A model generated the notes under the pieces. It worked only from the letters and a program-made list of their open reading frames with translations, was not told the DNA's origin and searched no databases. Source: Fuerstiella marisgermanici (GTDB taxonomy: Bacteria > Planctomycetota > Planctomycetia > Planctomycetales > Planctomycetaceae). From it: 64,000 nucleotides of DNA. Positions 37,310 through 47,820 of the stretch are shown piece by piece. Position 1 is the first letter of the stretch. Each line of letters starts with the position of its first letter. The stretch is taken from contig NZ_CP017641.1 in NCBI RefSeq assembly GCF_001983935.1, positions 6,481,001 to 6,545,000 of the forward strand, given 5' to 3'. A program made the position numbers and the translations under genes.

Positions 37310-39268
37310 CTACAACACTTCCGCTGTCTGAATGCCCAGCAGACTCAGCCCAGTCTTTAACGCCCGCGCCATCAAATCGCACAATACAAGTCGACTGTTT
37401 TTCAGCTCCGGCGATTCCGCTTTCTGCACCGAACAGTTTGCGTAAAACGTACTGAATCGGCCTGCAGTTTCGAACAACCATGCCGTCATCATGTTGGGCC
37501 GGTAGTCCGTCAAAACTGATTCAATGGCCGAATCGAACTGAATCAACTGCAACGACAGCGCGCGTTCTTCTGGTGTCGACAGCAGCACTTCGCCGCCTGC
37601 CGTTTTTAGCGAATCGCGATCAATTTCAAGCTGCCGAAAGATCCCGCAGATTCTGGCGTAGGCGTATTGCATGTAGGTCGCCGTGTCGCCGCTGGTGGCC
37701 AGCATTTTGTCCCAGTCGAACGTGTAATCGCTGTCGCGGTTATGATGCAGGTCTGCGTATTTGATGCCGCCCGTGCCGACGATTTCGGCCACGTCGGCTC
37801 GCTGCGAATCGTCCAGCATCGGCGTTTCGCGACGGTCATCGTTTTCATCGACGATGGATTTCGCACGGCCGATCGCTTCTTCAATCAGGCTTTCCAGGCC
37901 GACGTTGTCTCCTGACCGCGTCTTGAAGGGCTTGCCGTCTTTGCCCATCACGGTTCCGAAGCTGACGTGCTGACACGTCACGTTTTCATAACCCCACCGC
38001 CGACAGGTTTCGAACAGCAGGTTGAAGTGTTCGGACTGGCGTTTGTCCACGACGTATAGAATTTCGTCGGCCTTTAGTTCTTCCACGCGATACTGGATGG
38101 TGGCCAGGTCAGTGGTGGCGTATGTGTAGGCCCCGTCGGATTTCTGCACGATAAACGGAGCGTCGTTGCCTGGCTGGAATACGCATGTGGCTCCGTCGCT
38201 TTCCGTCGCCAGTCCCTTTTCCTTCAGCCCGGAAACCACATCGGTCAGCATCGGGTTGTAGTAGCTTTCGCCTAAAGTCAGGTCGAACTTCACGCCGAGT
38301 CGGTCGTAGACATGGTTAAGTGCCTGCAGACACGCTGGCAGAAATTCGTCCCACAGTTTCTGGTTGTCCGCGTCGCCTGCATGCAGTTTTGATGTTTCCT
38401 GACGAGCTGCTTTGGCGATGTCCGGGTGAGCGTCCGCCTGAGTCTTCAATGCCGCGTCACCGTCGACAACGGCAATTTTTTCTTCCGCCGATTTGATCGC
38501 ATCGCGCGTCGCGTCGACGGCCTTGCGGTCACTCTTCAGTTTCTTCTTCGCCTTCTTGTCAGCAGGATCGGCGGCCGCTTCGGCTTCGGCCAGATCTGTC
38601 TGCTGTTGTTCCAGCTTCTGTTTGAGTTCCGGAAGTTTGGCAGCGGCAGAATGGTAGTCAGAAAGTTGGTTGACCAGTTTGTACAGGCGAGCCAGCTCGG
38701 CAACCGGATCGGCCTGATATGCGGCATCATCCACGAAGTTACGGTAACCGTAGATGATCATGCCGAACTGAGTCCCCCAATCGCCGATGTGGTTATCGCT
38801 AGTGACTTTGTGACCGGCGAACTTTAGCGTTCGGCAGATGGAATCACCAATTACGGAACTGCGCAAGTGTCCGACGTGCATTGGCTTGGCGACGTTGGGC
38901 GAAGAATAATCGACGATCACATGCTTCGGCTGCTCAACGGGTGCAACGCCCAGGCGATCATCCCCGGCGATGGATCGCACGCGTTCGGCAATCCAGTCGT
39001 CTTTCAGCTTCAGGTTAATGAAGCCCGGACCGGCCACTTCCGGCGTTTCACACAGATCGGCTACGTCCAGGGCCGCAACGATTTCGGCAGCGATATCGCG
39101 AGGCGCTTTGCCAAGTTTCTTCGCCAGCGGCATGGCGCAGTTGGCCTGGAAGTCGCCGAATTTTGGGTCCTGCGACGGCCGAATCATCTCCAGCAGCGGC
39201 GCGACATCGTCCGCCAACGGAGCCAGCGCGGTTTGGAATCGAGAACGTAGAAGACTGGTGATGCTCAT
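37310..39268 (-). CDS. argS: Arginyl-tRNA synthetase
   Basis: The 652-residue class I synthetase has an N-terminal Add1 domain ('FGDFQANCAMPLAKKLG') and the HIGH-type motif in KPMHVGHLRSSVIGD near residue 130. The KMSKS-equivalent loop reads 'GKDGKPFKTRSGD', as in many ArgRS without a canonical KMSKS. A C-terminal DALR anticodon-binding domain ends the protein ('TMMTAWLFETAGRFSTFYANC'-like region). It is longer than the usual 550-580 because a charged coiled-coil insert ('KLEQQQTDLAEAEAAADPAD', 'KKAKKKLKSDRKAVDATRDA') interrupts the catalytic region around residues 205-270. It heads the argS-cmoA pair. Confidence 0.96.
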   Translation of the reverse strand: MSITSLLRSRFQTALAPLADDVAPLLEMIRPSQDPKFGDFQANCAMPLAKKLGKAPRDIAAEIVAALDVADLCETPEVAGPGFINLKLKDDWIAERVRSIAGDDRLGVAPVEQPKHVIVDYSSPNVAKPMHVGHLRSSVIGDSICRTLKFAGHKVTSDNHIGDWGTQFGMIIYGYRNFVDDAAYQADPVAELARLYKLVNQLSDYHSAAAKLPELKQKLEQQQTDLAEAEAAADPADKKAKKKLKSDRKAVDATRDAIKSAEEKIAVVDGDAALKTQADAHPDIAKAARQETSKLHAGDADNQKLWDEFLPACLQALNHVYDRLGVKFDLTLGESYYNPMLTDVVSGLKEKGLATESDGATCVFQPGNDAPFIVQKSDGAYTYATTDLATIQYRVEELKADEILYVVDKRQSEHFNLLFETCRRWGYENVTCQHVSFGTVMGKDGKPFKTRSGDNVGLESLIEEAIGRAKSIVDENDDRRETPMLDDSQRADVAEIVGTGGIKYADLHHNRDSDYTFDWDKMLATSGDTATYMQYAYARICGIFRQLEIDRDSLKTAGGEVLLSTPEERALSLQLIQFDSAIESVLTDYRPNMMTAWLFETAGRFSTFYANCSVQKAESPELKNSRLVLCDLMARALKTGLSLLGIQTAEVL

Positions 39269-39501
39269 GAAGTTTGACGTGAAAGCAGTTGGATAAACTC
39301 AGGAACAGGCCGCAGGGCAAGGGAAATTTCGGCCGCAGGATAGCTGTTTATTCGTGCAAGCGTTAGCCCACAGAATTGGTCGCCAACCGCCCGCCGATTG
39401 CCCGCCCGAATTCTTCGCGATAGACTCGCAGGCTGGCCCGCATCGCTGAATGCCTGGCTCACGGCCCCAATTCCGATACCTGAAATCCGGAGTCCACTTT
39501 G

Positions 39502-40527
39502 ATGAAAAGAATCCTGCCCGCCATCGCCGTTGTATTTGGCATCGTTCAATTGCTGCCCGTCGCTGAGGCTCAACTACCTCAGCCAGTGCGAATGGGCTGC
39601 GGCGATATGACCTTCGACACGGTGCCCGGCTGGGGGCTGGGTGAGGACGGGAAATCGCAGATCGGGGCAACTCACGGAGCCGTCGTGATCGACAAGGCCG
39701 GACGGATTTACACGAGTGCCCAGTTGGGCGTGTTCGTGTTTTCGCCGGATGGGAAAATCGTCAACCGGTTTCTGGGTGACGAATATTCTAACATTCACGA
39801 CATGGAAATTCGCAACGAAGCCGACGGCGAATTCATCTATGGAGCTCGCAACAAAAACGCCGAAGGCATCAAGTTCAGCGCGGAAACCGGCGACATCGTT
39901 TTGAAGCTGCCATTTCCCAAAGAATCGGGACTCGACCTGAAGAAGTTCAATCCCACGGCCATCACCGTCGCACCGAACGGGGACATCATTCTGTCGGACG
40001 GCTATGCCAGCAATCATATTTTCAAGTTCGACAAGAACGGCAAGTACCTGATGCACTTTGGTTCCAAAGGCAACGGGCTGAAGGAATTCAACACGGCTCA
40101 CGGCATGACGCTGGATACGCGCTACGATCCACCTCGACTGCTGATTTGCGACCGCAACCACACACCGCCCGGATTCGAAAAGCCTCGCGGACGACTGTTG
40201 CACTACAGCCTCGACGGTGAATTCATCGACGTCGTGATGACGGGTCTGGGAATGCCGACGTCCGCCACTGTGCAGGGCGATTTCGTTTCGGTGCCGGACC
40301 TGAACGGCCGACTCGTGATTCTCGATAAGACCAACGTCATTATCGCCGTGCTGGGTCACAACCCTGATTCCTCGAAAGGAACGAACTTCGGCATCAAGCA
40401 GGAAGACTGGATCGAAGGCATCTTCAGCGGGACTCACGGTTCGTACTGGGACAAGGACGGAAACCTGTACGTGCAGGATTGGAACGTGTCCGGACGAATT
40501 ATGAAGCTGGTGAAGGTGAAGAGTTAG
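39502..40527 (+). CDS. Secreted NHL-repeat beta-propeller protein
   Basis: The 341-residue product has a signal peptide (MKRILPAIAVVFGIVQLLPVAEA) and a propeller of NHL-type repeats. Examples are 'IDKAGRIYTSAQLGVFVFSPDGKIVNRF', 'ITVAPNGDIILSDGYASNHIFKFDKNGKYLMHFG' and 'HGSYWDKDGNLYVQDWNVSGRIMKL'. It resembles the peptidyl-alpha-hydroxyglycine lyase-like propellers of planctomycetes, but lyase activity cannot be inferred. ATG 39502 is used; a TTG one codon earlier is in frame. It is divergent from argS. Confidence 0.82.
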   Translation: MKRILPAIAVVFGIVQLLPVAEAQLPQPVRMGCGDMTFDTVPGWGLGEDGKSQIGATHGAVVIDKAGRIYTSAQLGVFVFSPDGKIVNRFLGDEYSNIHDMEIRNEADGEFIYGARNKNAEGIKFSAETGDIVLKLPFPKESGLDLKKFNPTAITVAPNGDIILSDGYASNHIFKFDKNGKYLMHFGSKGNGLKEFNTAHGMTLDTRYDPPRLLICDRNHTPPGFEKPRGRLLHYSLDGEFIDVVMTGLGMPTSATVQGDFVSVPDLNGRLVILDKTNVIIAVLGHNPDSSKGTNFGIKQEDWIEGIFSGTHGSYWDKDGNLYVQDWNVSGRIMKLVKVKS

Positions 40528-40539
40528 CAGTTCGGCGCG

Positions 40540-42195
40540 CTATTGGTCTAGTGCCTCCGCTTCAGACGCGCTTAGCAGGCCGTCGTGGTCGCGGTCCAGC
40601 TGGTCGAAGATTTCGCGAGGGCCGAGGAATTCGCGGATCGATACGTCGCGGTCCTGGTTGCGATCCATTCGACGAAACCAATCCGGACCGCTAAGCCCCG
40701 ACAGGCCAGGGAGAATGGCGTCCATCGATCGAGCTTCCATGCCCATGGTTTGCATCGTGTCGACTCGAAAAGATTGAGCCTGCCCCAGTCCAATGTTCAA
40801 TGCGTAGGCGGTGCCCAGTTCAGATTCTGATAATCGCTGGTCGCCGTTCACGTCGTATTCCAGCAGCGCGTTAAAGCCTTCCAGAAGTTCTCGTTGGCTG
40901 AGTCGTCGATCGACGTTGGCGTCCAATAGTTTGAACAGTGTCTTGCCATCCTGCCGAATCGTGACTTCGATTTTGCTTTGAGTCGCGATGGCGTCGCGTT
41001 CGATAAACATTTTCAGTTCGTCGCGAAACAGCATTTCATCGCCGTTAAGATCGACATCAGCGTATTGAGCCGTCATTTGGTTTTGAGCCAATTGCTGCTG
41101 AATGGTGGAGAACTCGTCTTCCGTGACATAGCCGTTTTTGTCGCCGTCCGCGACGGAGAAGCGTTGCAAAATAAAGCTGGTCAGAAAGCTGCGGGTCGTC
41201 GCGCTACCGCCTCGAGCGCGCACGTCGATTTGCATTTCGTCGACGATGAGCTTCACGCGACCCTTGCGCCGTGGTTCTGCTGTAGCAGTGCAGAAGGCGG
41301 TGGCGTGTTCTGAGATTTCGAATTTCAAATCGCTGCGATTAGGACGATCGGATAACAGAATATTCGCCGTCAAATGAAAGGGTGGAGCCTTCAACAGCGC
41401 CCGGCATTCTTCGACAGAAAGTTTGCTGTCTTTATCGAGATCGTAAGCAGCTACCATGTCCGGTGGCAGCCGCAGGTTCGCGACGGGCAATGATTGTGAA
41501 TCCCCGTAACGGTTGGCGAGCTGGTCTGCGGTGCGTGCGATCGACGCTGTGTCGCTGAGCTGCACGAACGGCAGGTTTGCCACGTCCGGCGTAACGGCGG
41601 CCTGTTGGTTTCGAGGATCGCGAAACGGCATCAACTCAGACGCGCTGAAGGTCTGGTCGTCGTCGAGGTCTCGAAACCGCATCGAGAACGTGCCGTCGGC
41701 CAGCTCTTCCCGCGACACGTTGCCGTCTCCGTCCTGATCGATCAAAGAAGCCAGCCGGACGGCTTCCGAAGCCTGAATTGCGGCCGCCGTAACGTCAAAG
41801 CTTTTGCTCAGTTCGCCAGCCAGCCATGTCGTAAAGCGGTCCACGGAAACGCTGGTCGCATTTTTGTCGCCGGCGGATTGTTGCAGACACCGTTGAGCGG
41901 TTCGCGCTTTTGTTTGCTGCAGTAGTCGAGCGGGAATGAGTTCCAGTTCGGCCAGCGAGAGTTCTCCGTTTCGGTCAATGTCCGTTTTGCTGGCAAGGAA
42001 CTTCGTGACCCACAGGCGGTAGGCTTCGCCGTCGACCGAAATCCGCAGCTCAGCAAACACGGGGCCTTCCGGGGCGAGAATCACCATCGCGGCTTTATCG
42101 GCGGTGACGTCTTGAACCTGTCCGAATACGGATGCAGAAAACGACATCACCGCCAGCAACGTCCAGGGCGTCAGGTTTCGCGAAAGAAATCTCAT
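40540..42195 (-). CDS. Secreted multi-EF-hand protein
   Basis: The 551-residue product has a signal peptide (MRFLSRNLTPWTLLAVMSFSASVFG) and about nine EF-hand loops. They include DIDRNGELSLAE, DQDGDGNVSREE, DLDKDSKLSVEE, DGDKNGYVTEDE, DLNGDEMLFRDE, DVNGDQRLSESE, DRNQDRDVSIRE and DRDHDGLLSASE. It should bind several calcium ions outside the cytoplasm. A central domain without EF hands (about 285-345) is not recognised. It converges on the NHL gene with 12 bp between stops. Function is unknown, probably structural or calcium-dependent adhesion. Confidence 0.85.
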   Translation of the reverse strand: MRFLSRNLTPWTLLAVMSFSASVFGQVQDVTADKAAMVILAPEGPVFAELRISVDGEAYRLWVTKFLASKTDIDRNGELSLAELELIPARLLQQTKARTAQRCLQQSAGDKNATSVSVDRFTTWLAGELSKSFDVTAAAIQASEAVRLASLIDQDGDGNVSREELADGTFSMRFRDLDDDQTFSASELMPFRDPRNQQAAVTPDVANLPFVQLSDTASIARTADQLANRYGDSQSLPVANLRLPPDMVAAYDLDKDSKLSVEECRALLKAPPFHLTANILLSDRPNRSDLKFEISEHATAFCTATAEPRRKGRVKLIVDEMQIDVRARGGSATTRSFLTSFILQRFSVADGDKNGYVTEDEFSTIQQQLAQNQMTAQYADVDLNGDEMLFRDELKMFIERDAIATQSKIEVTIRQDGKTLFKLLDANVDRRLSQRELLEGFNALLEYDVNGDQRLSESELGTAYALNIGLGQAQSFRVDTMQTMGMEARSMDAILPGLSGLSGPDWFRRMDRNQDRDVSIREFLGPREIFDQLDRDHDGLLSASEAEALDQ

Positions 42196-42602
42196 GGGCC
42201 GAAGTCACAAAAGGAAAAGTTGCCCGACGGGTTTCATACGGGATAATCAGTATACCAAACGGGTAATCGAATCGAGGATTTGTCCGACAACCACCGTTCT
42301 CGCAAGTTATTGTGGGAGTGGACGATCGGGCGACGCAAGCTCGGGTGAGGGCAGGGTGAGTAAGTGTGGTCGTCGCCGAATGCCGGCTGCCGCTTCAATA
42401 TTGCATCGTTTTTTCGACCTCCCCCTACGCTGCACGTGGGGTAAGGTACAGGTGATGGGGCGGCTTTCCACAACCGTGCCTCGTTCAGGATTTCTTTGCG
42501 ATTCCAGCCGAAACTGTCTATTCTCAGCACTTCTGAACGCTGCAGGGCAAACAACCTGAAACACAGCTTAAAACCAAATGCGGCCCAACCGCGTGAGAGT
42601 GA
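42196..42602. other. Intergenic region between divergent genes
   Basis: This 407-bp stretch separates the EF-hand gene (minus) from the TPR-ExbBD cluster (plus). It should hold the promoter of that cluster. No repeat, RNA gene or small gene was recognised. Confidence 0.4.
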
Positions 42603-45600
42603 ATGAATATGCGTCTGTTGAGACCCGGAATGGTCCGGCATTTGTCTGGAAAAGTCGCGGCCTGCGGCATCCTGCTGCTAATCATCGTTGGCAGCACCGT
42701 TTGCGCCGATGAACCTCATGCGGAATTCATCGACAAACTGCGGCAACGCAAGTACTTCGACACCGCTCTGGAGTACATCGAGCAACTGCAACAGCGTTCT
42801 GACCTGCCGCAGGATTTTGCGAATACGCTGGAACTGGAACGCGGCATTACGTACCGCGAAATGGGCTCGTCGCTGCGAGTTCCCGAAGACCGCGAGCAGG
42901 CTCAGGGACAAGCGGAACGGTCGTTGAAGAAGTTCACCAGCGAACATCCACAACACCCGCGAGCAGCGTATGCCAACTTCGAGCTGGGCCAACTGCTGCT
43001 GGACCGAGCTCGCACTTTACTGTGGGACGCTGATGCCCCGTCGAATGCTGATCGTCGTGCTGAAATCCAAACGCAGGCCCGAGCGTTGATTGATCAGGCT
43101 CAGGCGATCTACCAAAAATCGCACGACCAGTATGACGCTCAACAAAAAGCGTTCCCCAGCTTCATCGACAAAACCGAAGACCCGGAACAGTTCGAAGCGC
43201 GGCAGGACGTTTTTTACAAGTACCTGAAAGCCGCCTTTAACCTGGCTCGATGCACCTACGAACGCGGTCAGACGTTTGAAAAGGGGACGAAGGAACGCAC
43301 TGAAACGCTGATCAAGGCGTCCGAAGAATTCGAAGCGATTTCGTCGGCGTGGCGCAGCTTCCCGGTTGGGCGGCACGCCTACCTGATGATGGGTAAGTGC
43401 TTTCAGGAACAGGACGACATTAGTCGCGCTTTGGGGCTGTACAACACAATCATTAACGATGATTCGCAACATCCGGCGATGCTGCAGTTGAAGTCATATG
43501 CGCTGCAGTTTCGGTTGATCTGCCTGAACCACGAAAAGCGCAGCGACTATCAGCTTGTGATCAACGAAGCGACTCGCTGGTTAAACGACAAAATCAACCG
43601 CTCCCGTCTTTACACTGAACAGGGCCTCGGAATTCTGTGGGAGAAGGCTCGCGCGGAAGAACAGCTTTCGAAGGACCGAACGCTGGACGCCAAACAGCAG
43701 ACAGCACTCAAGCGACAGACAATCGCGGATGCCAATACGGTCGCCAAGTTTCCCAGTCCGTATCGCGAACCGGCCGTCGCGATGGCTCGCCGCATCAACG
43801 CCAGCCTTGGCGAAAAGGATGCGGAGCCCAAAGACTTCGACACCGCCTTCGAACGCGGCAGCGGGTTGATCACGCAAAAAGCGGATCTCGACCAGGCCGT
43901 GAAGGACGCCAAATCTGGCGACGAACGTCAGAAAGCCATTCAGGCTCGCGACGCCCACATGAACGAAATTTCGCGCATGTTTGAACTCGCACTTTCCATG
44001 CGAGACGAAGACAGCGATCCCAAAGCGGTCGCTCAGGCACGCTACTTTTTGTCCTACGCCTACATGGTGCAGCGCAAAAACTATGAAGCCATTATTCTGT
44101 CGCGTTACTGCATGGACGCAGATCGACTTACTCACCCGGATTCTGCTCTTAACGCGACAGAAATCGCCATTCAGTCGGCCGTGCAGGCCTTCAACGACGC
44201 AGGCGACAATCAGGAGTTCGAACTCGATTTGCTGAAACAGATTTGCGAACAGATCGTATCGCAGTATCCGCAATCCGCTCGCGGCAACGAAGCTCGCATT
44301 CGTCTGGGCCAGGTCTATCGCGACCTGAAGCAACCCCTTAAAGCGGCGGAAACATATTTGACCGTGCCGGAAAATTCGTCCGACTATGCGTCCTCCCGAT
44401 TGCAGGCCGGCCAGTCTTACTGGTTGGCGTGGCTGACCAATTCGGCGGGCACCCTGTCTGCAGGCACATCAGGAGACGGTCAGGCGGAACACGACGAAGC
44501 GGCGGTCAGTAAGTGGAAAACCGACGCCACCAAGCTGCTGCAGGAAGGCTTAACGCTGGCTCGTCAAAAGCTGGGCGACAACGTTAAGCCCACGTCTGAA
44601 ATGGCGGCGGCTGAAGTTTCGCTCGCGACCATCAACAACATGGACGGCAATTTCGATCAGACGATTCAGCGGCTAACGTCCGGCGGCGAAAATTCTGTCA
44701 TCAGCCTGCTTCAGGTTCCAGAAGGCGAAAGCCGACCGGACAAAGGCGTTCAAAGCAGCGACTTCGCCGGGCAGGCGTACCGGCTTCTGCTTCGAGCCTA
44801 CGTGGGCGTACAACAAATCGACAACGCTCTGGCGACGATGAATGGGCTGGAGGCAATTGGCGGCCAGGACACGACTGCCGTGTACACGCAGCTTGGCCAG
44901 GAGTTGCAGGCCGAACTCGAACGGCTGTCTGAAACCGGAGAAGCCGAACGGCTGGCTCAGGTGCGTTCGTCCTTCGAACAGTTCCTTGAAAAAGTTTACG
45001 CTCAGCGAGACCAGTCCGATTACAACTCGCTGCTGTGGATCGGCGAAACGTACTTTGGACTCGGTAAGGGCGTGAAAGAGGACACCGCCGCCGCCTCTGC
45101 CTACTTCCAGAAAGCGACTCAGGCCTATCAGGAAATTCTGCAGAACAACCTTGCTGCCGACGGTGCCATCACTGCCATCAAGCTGCGTCTGATTCGCTGC
45201 AAACGAGCTCAGGGAAATTACGAAGAAGCTGTCACGCTGGCTCAGGATGTGTTGACCGCCAGCCCTCTGTCGCTGGATGTGCAATTCGAAGCCGCGCACA
45301 CGCTGGCCGACTGGGGAGCAGACCCGAACGGTCAGCCGGAGAAGCTGTTGACGTCGATCAAAGGCGTCGACAAAGTGATCTGGGGTTGGTCCGGAATCAC
45401 CAGCAAGCTGCAGGCTCGACAAAGTTCTCCCGACTGGAAAGATCTCAAAGACCGCTTCCTGGAAGCTCGTCTGGAGTACATTCGCAGTCGATACCGTTAC
45501 GCCAAAACGGGAGCCGCCGACGGCAGAAAGCAGCTGCAGTCGGGCCTCGCTGAGATCACGATTTTCGCTCAGGTCTTTCCTGATCTGGACGACGCATGGT

Positions 45601-46304
45601 TCGCAAAATTTGACCAGCTCTATCAGGACATCCAGGTGGATCTTGGTCAGGCCGCCGTCGCTTTGGAAAGGCCCAAACCCTTGGAGCTTCCGCCTCAGAA
45701 TGTTGCTGCGAATTCAGAAGAACAGGAAGCCGATAATGCGGCCACGCCTCAGCCTGTGACACAATCGCCGCCGCCGTCAGAAGGCCCCGGTTGGCTGATG
45801 GGGACGCTGGCAATCGCTCTGGCCGCAGGCGGTGGATTTGCGTTTTACAAACTGATGAGCAAACCGCAAAAACGGCGACGAACTTTTGCACCAGCCGGCG
45901 GATCATTCACTCCTCCACCGGGAACAGGCAGCGATGCCACGGGCGGCGACGCGCCGGACTTCAGCAGCCTTGCCGGCAATAAAGCGGGAGCGGCCGTCGC
46001 CGCTCCACCACGGAAGAAAACGGCCAGCAAGGCGGCCGCGACACCCGGTACGGCTCGAAAAAAGCGAGTTCTCACGCCGGAAGAGATGGTGAAGTACAAA
46101 GCGGCAAAGGCAGCCAAAGCCAAAGCGGCAGCTCAGCAAGCCGCAGCAGGCGGTAAAAAAGTTGTGAAGAAGAAAGGTGTGCAGCGGCTGAGCACGTCGG
46201 CTGCTGGAACGTCGCCTCCCGTTGGAAATGACCCGCCCGTTCGAAAAGTCGTGAAGAAGAGAGTCAAGAAACGTCCGCCGCAACCGCCACCGAACGAGGG
46301 ATGA
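42603..46304 (+). CDS. Large TPR protein with a C-terminal membrane anchor and basic tail
   Basis: The 1233-residue product has a signal peptide (about residues 1-35, LSGKVAACGILLLIIVGSTVCA/DEPH) and roughly a thousand residues of helical TPR-like repeats ('AAYANFELGQLLLDRARTLL', 'GRHAYLMMGKCFQEQDDISR', 'LLWIGETYFGLGKGVKEDTA'). One membrane helix lies near 1064-1085 (GWLMGTLAIALAAGGGFAFY). The tail beyond it is very rich in Lys, Ala and Pro and should be cytoplasmic. It heads a cluster with another TPR protein, an ExbB-type channel and two ExbD proteins, which suggests a role as the periplasmic scaffold of an energised envelope machine. Confidence 0.8.
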   Translation: MNMRLLRPGMVRHLSGKVAACGILLLIIVGSTVCADEPHAEFIDKLRQRKYFDTALEYIEQLQQRSDLPQDFANTLELERGITYREMGSSLRVPEDREQAQGQAERSLKKFTSEHPQHPRAAYANFELGQLLLDRARTLLWDADAPSNADRRAEIQTQARALIDQAQAIYQKSHDQYDAQQKAFPSFIDKTEDPEQFEARQDVFYKYLKAAFNLARCTYERGQTFEKGTKERTETLIKASEEFEAISSAWRSFPVGRHAYLMMGKCFQEQDDISRALGLYNTIINDDSQHPAMLQLKSYALQFRLICLNHEKRSDYQLVINEATRWLNDKINRSRLYTEQGLGILWEKARAEEQLSKDRTLDAKQQTALKRQTIADANTVAKFPSPYREPAVAMARRINASLGEKDAEPKDFDTAFERGSGLITQKADLDQAVKDAKSGDERQKAIQARDAHMNEISRMFELALSMRDEDSDPKAVAQARYFLSYAYMVQRKNYEAIILSRYCMDADRLTHPDSALNATEIAIQSAVQAFNDAGDNQEFELDLLKQICEQIVSQYPQSARGNEARIRLGQVYRDLKQPLKAAETYLTVPENSSDYASSRLQAGQSYWLAWLTNSAGTLSAGTSGDGQAEHDEAAVSKWKTDATKLLQEGLTLARQKLGDNVKPTSEMAAAEVSLATINNMDGNFDQTIQRLTSGGENSVISLLQVPEGESRPDKGVQSSDFAGQAYRLLLRAYVGVQQIDNALATMNGLEAIGGQDTTAVYTQLGQELQAELERLSETGEAERLAQVRSSFEQFLEKVYAQRDQSDYNSLLWIGETYFGLGKGVKEDTAAASAYFQKATQAYQEILQNNLAADGAITAIKLRLIRCKRAQGNYEEAVTLAQDVLTASPLSLDVQFEAAHTLADWGADPNGQPEKLLTSIKGVDKVIWGWSGITSKLQARQSSPDWKDLKDRFLEARLEYIRSRYRYAKTGAADGRKQLQSGLAEITIFAQVFPDLDDAWFAKFDQLYQDIQVDLGQAAVALERPKPLELPPQNVAANSEEQEADNAATPQPVTQSPPPSEGPGWLMGTLAIALAAGGGFAFYKLMSKPQKRRRTFAPAGGSFTPPPGTGSDATGGDAPDFSSLAGNKAGAAVAAPPRKKTASKAAATPGTARKKRVLTPEEMVKYKAAKAAKAKAAAQQAAAGGKKVVKKKGVQRLSTSAAGTSPPVGNDPPVRKVVKKRVKKRPPQPPPNEG

Positions 46305-46388
46305 GTTCGCCAGACGGTGCTGTTGTCTCAAACGTTTCTACTACCATTTCGTTCAGCTCTTGCCGGTTCCGAAAAGAAATCCAGTCGC

Positions 46389-47441
46389 ATGAAAATACAA
46401 CCACTTCACTTAACGGCCGTGGCGGCACTTTTGATCAGCCTGCCATCCGCAAACGCTGTCGATTCCGCCACACGACGCAGCGACAACGTGACGTTACGCG
46501 GCAAGTTCACCACGATGGATCCGACGAAGATTGTGATTGAACGCTCCAATGGCGGAGACGTGACGGTCGCGGTTTCAAATCTGAAAGTCGTCCGGTTCGA
46601 CGGCGAACCGCTTAATCTGAACCAGGCTCGCAGCAACGAACGCAGTGGCGGTCTGGAAAAAGCGTTAAGCATCATTCAGGAAGTCAGCCGCAGCGGCGTT
46701 TCTGACAAACGACTGAAAACAGAATTGCAGTTCCTGACGGCTCGCATCATGGGCAAGCAGGCATTGGCGGACCCCACGAAAGCTGCCGCCGCGCAAGAGG
46801 TCTTGCAGAAGTTCCGCACCGAGAACAAGACGAACTTTCGCTATCTTGAAGCCACTCTGCTGCTCGCGTCCGTGCAAAGTGCGGCGGGGGCCGTTGACGA
46901 AGCGAAGACTCTGCTGCAGGAAGTTCAGCAGGCACCGGTCACCGGCTACCAGCTTCAGGCCGGCGTCGATCTCGGTCGACTGTTGCTGCAGGCCGGCGAT
47001 GCAGCGGGCGCACAAGCCGCCTTCGATTCCGTGATTCAAAAAAGTCAGGGCGACGAATCAGCCGCTGGAGCTCTTTACGACAGCATGCTCGGCAAAGCCG
47101 CGTGCCTGCAACTGCAAAACAGCGTCGACGAAGCCATCGCCATTCTGGAAGACGTGATCAGCAAATCTCCCGCGTCAGAAACTCGTACATTGGCCGAAGC
47201 GTGGGTCCGCAAAGGCGACTGTTTGCGTCAGAAGAATGAGACGAAAGCGGCACTCATGGCATACCTGCACGTTGATGTCCTGTATCCGGGCGAACCCGCT
47301 CAGCATGCTGAAGCTCTGGCTCGCCTGACCGAATTGTGGGGTCCCACCGGCCACGAAGACCGCGCTATCGAAGCGTCCGCTCGCCTGACCGAACGTTACC
47401 CCAACAGCCCATGGGCCAAAAAGGGCGGGGCAGGCGGCTAG
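46389..47441 (+). CDS. Secreted TPR protein
   Basis: From ATG 46389 the product is 350 residues with a signal peptide (MKIQPLHLTAVAALLISLPSANA). An N-terminal small beta domain ('NVTLRGKFTTMDPTKIVIERS') is followed by TPR helices ('GGLEKALSIIQEVSRSGVSD', 'AGDAAGAQAAFDSVIQKSQG', 'SVDEAIAILEDVISKSPASE'). It lies 84 bp after the large TPR gene and 380 bp before the ExbB gene. Upstream in-frame codons to 46317 would hide the signal peptide. It probably assists the neighbouring TPR/ExbBD system. Confidence 0.82.
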   Translation: MKIQPLHLTAVAALLISLPSANAVDSATRRSDNVTLRGKFTTMDPTKIVIERSNGGDVTVAVSNLKVVRFDGEPLNLNQARSNERSGGLEKALSIIQEVSRSGVSDKRLKTELQFLTARIMGKQALADPTKAAAAQEVLQKFRTENKTNFRYLEATLLLASVQSAAGAVDEAKTLLQEVQQAPVTGYQLQAGVDLGRLLLQAGDAAGAQAAFDSVIQKSQGDESAAGALYDSMLGKAACLQLQNSVDEAIAILEDVISKSPASETRTLAEAWVRKGDCLRQKNETKAALMAYLHVDVLYPGEPAQHAEALARLTELWGPTGHEDRAIEASARLTERYPNSPWAKKGGAGG

Positions 47442-47820
47442 GTGTCAGACAATTAAACCGCTGACGGAAACTGATTTTCGGAGTAACGCACATTCTGACC
47501 TGATCGATCGGATGTCGTTTCAGGTGCGAAACCTAAACAGGACTTCCAGAGCGAAGAACCGGTTCAACCGTCGTTCCCCGATTTCACGCTCATGTTGCAT
47601 ATGGGTTGAAGTCTGTGCTGTTTGCCAAACCGCCTCAAACTGCAGGAATGTTCGAAAAAGCGAGGGTTTAGGTAGCAATCACACTAAAACTTCGGTTCCG
47701 CCACGGTAGCGCGGGTAAATTGGATGACGCGGCTAAACTGAGTAGCTACATTTCGCGGATCGGTGTTCGAGCGGAATCGGTTGAGGCTACGGCCTTTCAG
47801 GCATTCGGAGAAGATACAAC
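47442..47820. other. Intergenic gap inside the TPR-ExbBD cluster
   Basis: These 379 bp contain no supported gene, RNA or repeat-family copy. The length suggests that the ExbB/ExbD genes may have their own promoter here, although no clear boxes were identified. Confidence 0.35.

Noticed and set aside
47512-47709. 65-residue frame between the TPR and ExbB genes
   Set aside because: No signal peptide, domain or coding pattern; probably chance.
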